NCBI GenBank assembly: GCA_004524385.1
Contig: SDNM01000037.1
Coordinates: forward strand, 1 to 9,661
Origin: Promethearchaeota archaeon
GTDB lineage: Archaea > Asgardarchaeota > Lokiarchaeia > Sigyniarchaeales > SOKP01
Direction of reading: 5' to 3'
DNA length: 9,661 nt
The notes beneath the pieces are model-generated. The model was not told where the DNA came from, searched no databases, and worked only from the letters and a program-made list of their open reading frames with translations. Shown one piece after another: positions 6,055-9,661 of this stretch; positions within the stretch are counted from its first letter, which is position 1, and each line of letters begins with the position of its first letter. Both the position numbers and the translations under genes were made by a program.

Positions 6055-7050
6055 TTATTTCTTAATACCAATTAAAATATTTTTAAATTCATCATTCTGT
6101 AGTAACTTAATTTTACCACTTGTACTTAAGAACATCAGGGCTAAAAATAATCTTACTAAAGCAAATTTTCTACCAATACTACTTACTTCCTCGTTTTTTA
6201 TTATATTGAGAAGATCGAAAAAACTCGTATCATCATTATTAAGATCAATTGTTGCATTTATTCGATTTAACCAGCTCTCTAGTAATTCTTCTATAGACTG
6301 TTCTTTTCCGCTTATGTGTTTTAACAGTTCTTTAGGTAATTTCGCTTTTGATTTCATTTGCATTCTTTTCTGTGTTTCTTCTTCTCTGCGTATTCTTCTG
6401 CGTTTCAATTTTTCTTTATTTTGCATCGTTTCAATGATGGCAGCTCTCATTGCATCAAATAATTCTTCTTTTGTAGCAATTTGCATTTTAGGTTTTATAG
6501 GTTGTGGTAAAGCTTTAGGAATCGTTCTTGAATGTCTTGCTCTAAGTTTTTCTAACTCCTCCTTTTTTTGAATCTGTTCTTCTTCTTTTATTATACTGGA
6601 AATTTTATAATGATGTAAAGATGCCGCTGATTTAAGAGCAATTCCTGAGATTTTATAATTAATTAACTCTTCTTTAAGCATTTTAGAAAAGAATTTTTCT
6701 ATTAAATTTGATAAATCGTAAAATACTACTTCAGAATCTTTTGCTAATTCAAGGTCTAATAATGAAGAAAAGGGAGGTTTTTGCCAAAATTTTAATGAGG
6801 TTTTATCTTTTCTTAATAACGCAAGATCTTCATCATCAAATTCAGCAACTAATTCTTCTTCTAATGTTTCTTCTTGAGACCTATCAATAAATTCAGGATG
6901 TGAAACAATTTCTTGAATAAGTTCCACAATATCCTTTTTTCTGGACTTTGAAGGTATTTTAATGTTATTCTTACTACAAAATTCTTTTAATTCCTTTACA
7001 GTCCATTTGTTAAAATCTGTATTTTTAATAGATATTTTCTCTTCTGAAAT
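6055..7050 (-). CDS. scpA: Kleisin ScpA with N-terminal SAP-like motif and probable ATT start
   Basis: The kleisin bridging the SMC heads and carrying ScpB. Kleisin features: N-terminal segment PFSSLLDLELAKDSEVVFYD (about 95-115) and the following helices; a basic linker (KRRRIRREEE) typical of archaeal ScpA; and a C-terminal winged helix RKFALVRLFLALMFL...SGKIKLLQNDEF. The first conventional start is GTG 6927 (290 residues), but the frame is open back to a stop at 7056-7054. The added 41 residues complete a SAP-like motif, WTVKELKEFCSKNN...SRKKDIVELIQEIV (residues 16-49), which GTG would split at residue 42. A full GAGGTG site (7062-7057) lies 6 nt before ATT 7050, or 3 nt before ATA 7053; no ATG, GTG or TTG lies between. 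I therefore place the start at ATT, giving 331 residues. It follows smc by 27 nt. The family call is strong; the start codon is inferred. Confidence 0.88.
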   Translation of the reverse strand: MSEEKISIKNTDFNKWTVKELKEFCSKNNIKIPSKSRKKDIVELIQEIVSHPEFIDRSQEETLEEELVAEFDDEDLALLRKDKTSLKFWQKPPFSSLLDLELAKDSEVVFYDLSNLIEKFFSKMLKEELINYKISGIALKSAASLHHYKISSIIKEEEQIQKKEELEKLRARHSRTIPKALPQPIKPKMQIATKEELFDAMRAAIIETMQNKEKLKRRRIRREEETQKRMQMKSKAKLPKELLKHISGKEQSIEELLESWLNRINATIDLNNDDTSFFDLLNIIKNEEVSSIGRKFALVRLFLALMFLSTSGKIKLLQNDEFKNILIGIKK

Positions 7051-7056
7051 TATTTA

Positions 7057-7062
7057 CACCTC
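7057..7062 (-). promoter_or_regulatory. Shine-Dalgarno site of scpA pointing to a non-AUG start
   Basis: GAGGTG on the minus strand matches the archaeal 16S 3' end over six bases. It stands 15 bases after the smc stop and 6 bases before ATT 7050, but 130 bases before the nearest GTG, so it cannot serve the GTG start. Confidence 0.7.
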
Positions 7063-7077
7063 TAAATTAATTAAATG

Positions 7078-9660
7078 CTAACCTTCTTCAACTTCAGGAA
7101 CAACATCTCCAAGTTCAAGAAGTCTTTTTGCCTCTTCTTCTAAATCAACGCTAAATATATCTGTTATTCCACTCTGTGGCATAGATACTCCATATATTCG
7201 ATCGGCATTAACAATATTTTCTTCTCGATGGCTAATCACTAAAAATTGTGCTTGGCTTGAGAACTCTTTCAGTGTCATGCTTACTCTATGAACATTAGGA
7301 CCGTCCAAGGCCGCATCAATCTCATCTAAGATATAAAATGGAGCAGGATAAAATTCCTGAACAGCAAAAATGAAAGAAAGTGCAACTAATGTTTTTTCTC
7401 CTCCGCTTAGAATTTCCAGAGAGCTTATTTTCTTACCTCTTGGTCGTGCTTCAATCGAAATTCCGCCTTCAAAAGGTTTATCAGGTCTATCCAAAATCAT
7501 TTTAGCAGAACCTCCAGGAGAAAGTTTCTGAAAAATCCTTGAAAATTCTCGATTAATTTCATGATAAGCCTTCATGAAAGTACGTGTTTTTTCTAATTCA
7601 ATTTTATCAATTGAGTCTAGAATTGCTTTTCGTTCTCTTTGGATTGTTTGCCTTCGCATATCAATCTCATCAAATCTTTCTTTAACAACATCGTATTGTT
7701 CAATAGCTTTTAAATTGACTGGTTCAAGTGCTTTTTTCTTTTTTGTGGTACTTTCAATGTCAGATTGTAGGTTTTCTTCCGATAGATCATCAGTTACAGG
7801 GGGTAAAGTGCCGTAGTCTTTTGATCTCTCGAATAAAGTTTCAATTTGATCAGTACAAATAATTTTTTTAGACTCAAAATTGTTCATTTTAGAATTTTCC
7901 ATCGAAAGATCTGATTTTAGATCAGTAATGAGTTTTTGATAATTTTTCTGCTTTTTCCAAGATTCATCTTTTTCTTGAATAAGTTTATTTATTTCTTCTT
8001 GTTTTGCGTCCTTTTTCTTAATTTCGGATTCTAAGCTTTCTTCAAGTTTTTCGAGTTCTTTTACTAACGATACTGTTTGTTCTTCAGTATCTTTAATATC
8101 CTCCTCTATTTTTACTATTTGTTGTTCTCTCTCTTTATTTTTGTTTAACTCATTTAATTTTCCTTGAGATTTCTGGAGTTCTTTATTTAATTTATTCAAT
8201 TTGTTTTGAGCCGCCTTTTGTTTTCCTAATTCTTTAGCCTTTTCATCCCTTAAAGAGTCTATTTCTTTTTGTTTATTATCAACATTTTTTTGAATTTTAT
8301 CAACTTCAGAATTATAGTTATCTATATCTTTTTTGCTTAATTCAATACTTTTATTAGCTTCTAAATTCTCATTAGTTAATTCTTCAATTGAATTAATAAC
8401 TCTCATAATATTATCAAGCCCTCTTAATTTATCCATTGTTTCTTCTAGTTTTTTATTTTCTTCATCTATTTTAACCTGTATATTTTCAGTAGTTTCCCAG
8501 TATTTCTCTTTATCGCTGCTTAGAGATTCTATTTTTTTTTGTAAAGAATCTGCCTCTAGTTGTAAATTCTTAATACTCTCTTCGGTATTAATTATTAGTT
8601 TTTTCTTTTCTGCTATGGTTTTATTCATTTCCAGTATATTGTTATCAATTTCTTCAATATTTCCAAATAAAGTTTGAATCCCTTGCAGTTCCTGTAGTTT
8701 TTCTTGATTAGTATTTAATTCATTTTGGGTTGATTCAATCTCCTCTTGAATCTGAGAAAGATTATCCCAGTATTTATCTTTAATTTCCTTTAATTTGTTG
8801 AATTCGATATTTAAATCATCATAATTCTTTTGTATTTCATTGATTTTTGCATTCCTATCCTCAATTTCTTTTTTATATTTTTCAATCCTCGAGTTTAATT
8901 CATTCATTCTTTTGTCAATTTCCTCGAGCTTTCGGTTTGATGTTGAGAGATTTTCTGAATCATGTTTATTTTGGCTGTCCAATACCGTTAGTTTTCTTTC
9001 TATATCATTAAAATCATCACTTTGAGAGTTTATACTATTCGAAATTTCTTCTAACTGTTTATAAAGATCTTGGCTTCTAGATAAAGTTAATTTTCTTAAA
9101 GACAAATGCACATTTTCAAGAATATATGTTAAATCTTGAACAAAACCATCAAAATTTGATGTAGAATCTTGTACCGCAATATCAACCGAGTCCTTTACTT
9201 TATGAATAAGTTGTTCTATTGTAGAATCGGCATTCTCAGTAAAAAGCCCCAATGTCTGAAGAATAGAATTAAGTGTCCCCGTCATTTCAGGCATTTCCTC
9301 CGCATCACAGCTTATTCCTTCAAGAGTCTTCATTATATCAACAATATCTAACATAAATTTCTTGAAATCTTCCGCAGACATGTCAATTGCTTCGGCATTT
9401 GATTGTTGTATGGTTCCCTTAATAGAATCTACAGACACATCAATATTTTGAGTAAGCATATTAAGAATTTGTAGAATTCCTGTGATATCTTCTGTATTTT
9501 TCTCATATTCTTCTTCTGAACCTTCAATTCTCTTCAATAAAGTTTCCTTCTCTTTAGAGAGGTCATTTAACCGTCTTTGAATATTTTCTTTTTTAACATT
9601 GAGAGTACTTATTTCTTTTTCTGTTTTTGAAATTTTAGCATTTAAATCAGTAGTAATTAA
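7078..9660 (-). CDS. smc: Chromosome segregation protein SMC, C-terminal part with unusual arm, 5' end outside window
   Basis: The ATPase of the SMC-ScpAB ring. The frame is open to the right edge; a TTG at 9537 is not the start, because coiled-coil sequence continues through it. The C-terminal head is complete: EPVNLKAIEQYDVVKERFD (from about 7728), KLSPGGSAKMIL, ABC signature LSGGEK (7410-7393), Walker B FYILDEIDAALD (about 7341-7306), H-loop VISHREE (about 7240-7220). Upstream lies a coiled-coil arm of roughly 450 residues containing 90-residue tandem repeats, then a mostly helical 150-residue region with a duplicated 55-residue module (9474-9097), then more coiled coil to the edge. The usual hinge (a glycine-rich globular domain) should fall within this span at the normal distance from the head, but I see none. 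Walker A and the N-terminal head lie outside the window. It is the first gene here of the smc-scpA-scpB operon. SMC rather than Rad50: the head motifs and the kleisin partners agree, and no CxxC hook is seen. Confidence 0.95.
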   Translation of the reverse strand, partial: LITTDLNAKISKTEKEISTLNVKKENIQRRLNDLSKEKETLLKRIEGSEEEYEKNTEDITGILQILNMLTQNIDVSVDSIKGTIQQSNAEAIDMSAEDFKKFMLDIVDIMKTLEGISCDAEEMPEMTGTLNSILQTLGLFTENADSTIEQLIHKVKDSVDIAVQDSTSNFDGFVQDLTYILENVHLSLRKLTLSRSQDLYKQLEEISNSINSQSDDFNDIERKLTVLDSQNKHDSENLSTSNRKLEEIDKRMNELNSRIEKYKKEIEDRNAKINEIQKNYDDLNIEFNKLKEIKDKYWDNLSQIQEEIESTQNELNTNQEKLQELQGIQTLFGNIEEIDNNILEMNKTIAEKKKLIINTEESIKNLQLEADSLQKKIESLSSDKEKYWETTENIQVKIDEENKKLEETMDKLRGLDNIMRVINSIEELTNENLEANKSIELSKKDIDNYNSEVDKIQKNVDNKQKEIDSLRDEKAKELGKQKAAQNKLNKLNKELQKSQGKLNELNKNKEREQQIVKIEEDIKDTEEQTVSLVKELEKLEESLESEIKKKDAKQEEINKLIQEKDESWKKQKNYQKLITDLKSDLSMENSKMNNFESKKIICTDQIETLFERSKDYGTLPPVTDDLSEENLQSDIESTTKKKKALEPVNLKAIEQYDVVKERFDEIDMRRQTIQRERKAILDSIDKIELEKTRTFMKAYHEINREFSRIFQKLSPGGSAKMILDRPDKPFEGGISIEARPRGKKISSLEILSGGEKTLVALSFIFAVQEFYPAPFYILDEIDAALDGPNVHRVSMTLKEFSSQAQFLVISHREENIVNADRIYGVSMPQSGITDIFSVDLEEEAKRLLELGDVVPEVEEG
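7864..9063 (-). repeat. 90-residue (270-bp) tandem repeats in the SMC coiled-coil arm
   Basis: Units start at 8793, 8523, 8253 and 7983, each 270 bp apart. The openings are LKEIKDKYWD, LSSDKEKYWE, LRDEKAKELG and LIQEKDESWK. The first two units align without gaps over 89 residues with about 31 identities (sharing KYW, IQ..I, KL..L, IEE, N.L..NK.I). Their DNA still matches at 16 of 17 bases around CCCAGTATTT (plus-strand 8766 and 8496). The third is more diverged and the fourth is partial, about 40 residues. A unit upstream (9063-8794) aligns only in its second half (LEEID against IEEID at the same phase). Confidence 0.8.
9097..9474 (-). repeat. Duplicated 55-residue helical module in SMC
   Basis: LQILNMLTQNIDVSVDSIKG (from 9474) and LQTLGLFTENADSTIEQLIH (from 9261) begin two 55-residue copies that align without gaps at about a quarter identity, with matching hydrophobic positions, shared DxS/T, and DFKKF against NFDGF near residue 40. 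The stretch has no clear heptads, contains Cys and Pro (GISCDAEEMPEMTG) between the copies, and is flanked by coiled coil on both sides. Confidence 0.6.
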
Positions 9661-9661
9661 T

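Noticed and set aside
6055..6927. scpA taken as starting at GTG 6927
   Set aside because: It has no Shine-Dalgarno site, it cuts a SAP-like motif in half, and it would leave 150 nt of open, coding-like sequence between smc and scpA. Kept as the fallback if the ATT start is not confirmed.
7864..9063. CRISPR-like or mobile repeat because of the regular spacing
   Set aside because: The 270-bp periodicity is in-frame within the smc coding sequence and is conserved mainly at protein level, so it is a coiled-coil duplication.
6206..9351. Plus-strand open frames inside scpA and smc
   Set aside because: They are antisense of Lys/Glu-rich coding sequence, which reads as Phe/Ser/Leu-rich peptides that look like membrane proteins. 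The minus-strand families are certain.
7078..9537. smc starting at TTG 9537 as a short SMC-like protein, or a Rad50
   Set aside because: The frame and the coiled coil continue upstream to the window edge, the N-terminal head must lie outside, and there is no CxxC zinc hook. The scpA and scpB partners indicate SMC.

Overview
The window is AT-rich and looks archaeal. A tRNA-Ala gene is interrupted by a 30-nt intron flanked by a bulge-helix-bulge splice motif and does not encode its CCA end. The valyl-tRNA synthetase is of the compact archaeal type, about 870 residues with no C-terminal coiled-coil tail. Gene ends carry plain oligo-T tracts, and the visible Shine-Dalgarno sites match the GGAGGTGA type. 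The mix of a glycyl-radical enzyme, an AbiEii-like nucleotidyltransferase candidate and a highly elaborated SMC-ScpA-ScpB set would fit an Asgard-type archaeon, but that placement is inference only.

Layout. Positions 2-679 (+) hold the C-terminal part of a glycyl-radical enzyme, cut by the window edge. Positions 796-897 (+) hold the intron-containing tRNA-Ala(CGC). Positions 998-3610 (+) are valS. Positions 3611-3945 are a non-coding or nearly non-coding stretch with several inverted repeats and one doubtful 35-codon minus-strand ORF. Positions 3946-5112 (+) encode a 388-residue protein with a nucleotidyltransferase-like RFSDDIDF motif. From 5182 to the right edge the minus strand carries smc (5' end outside the window), scpA and scpB, with gaps of about 30 nt, almost certainly one operon. 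It converges on the 388-residue gene at about 5113-5181.

How the genes work together. SMC, ScpA (kleisin) and ScpB (winged-helix kite subunit) form the ring complex that compacts and segregates chromosomes. All three are unusual here. The visible 861-codon part of SMC has a normal C-terminal ATPase head but no recognisable hinge. Instead it has a coiled-coil arm built from 90-residue tandem repeats, leading up to a duplicated helical module. ScpA seems to start at a non-AUG codon (ATT, behind a good Shine-Dalgarno) and gains an N-terminal SAP-like DNA-binding motif that the usual GTG start would cut in half. ScpB has a long acidic N-terminal extension, a TTG start and a C-terminal six-residue tandem repeat. 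The other genes are separate units with no evident functional link to this operon.
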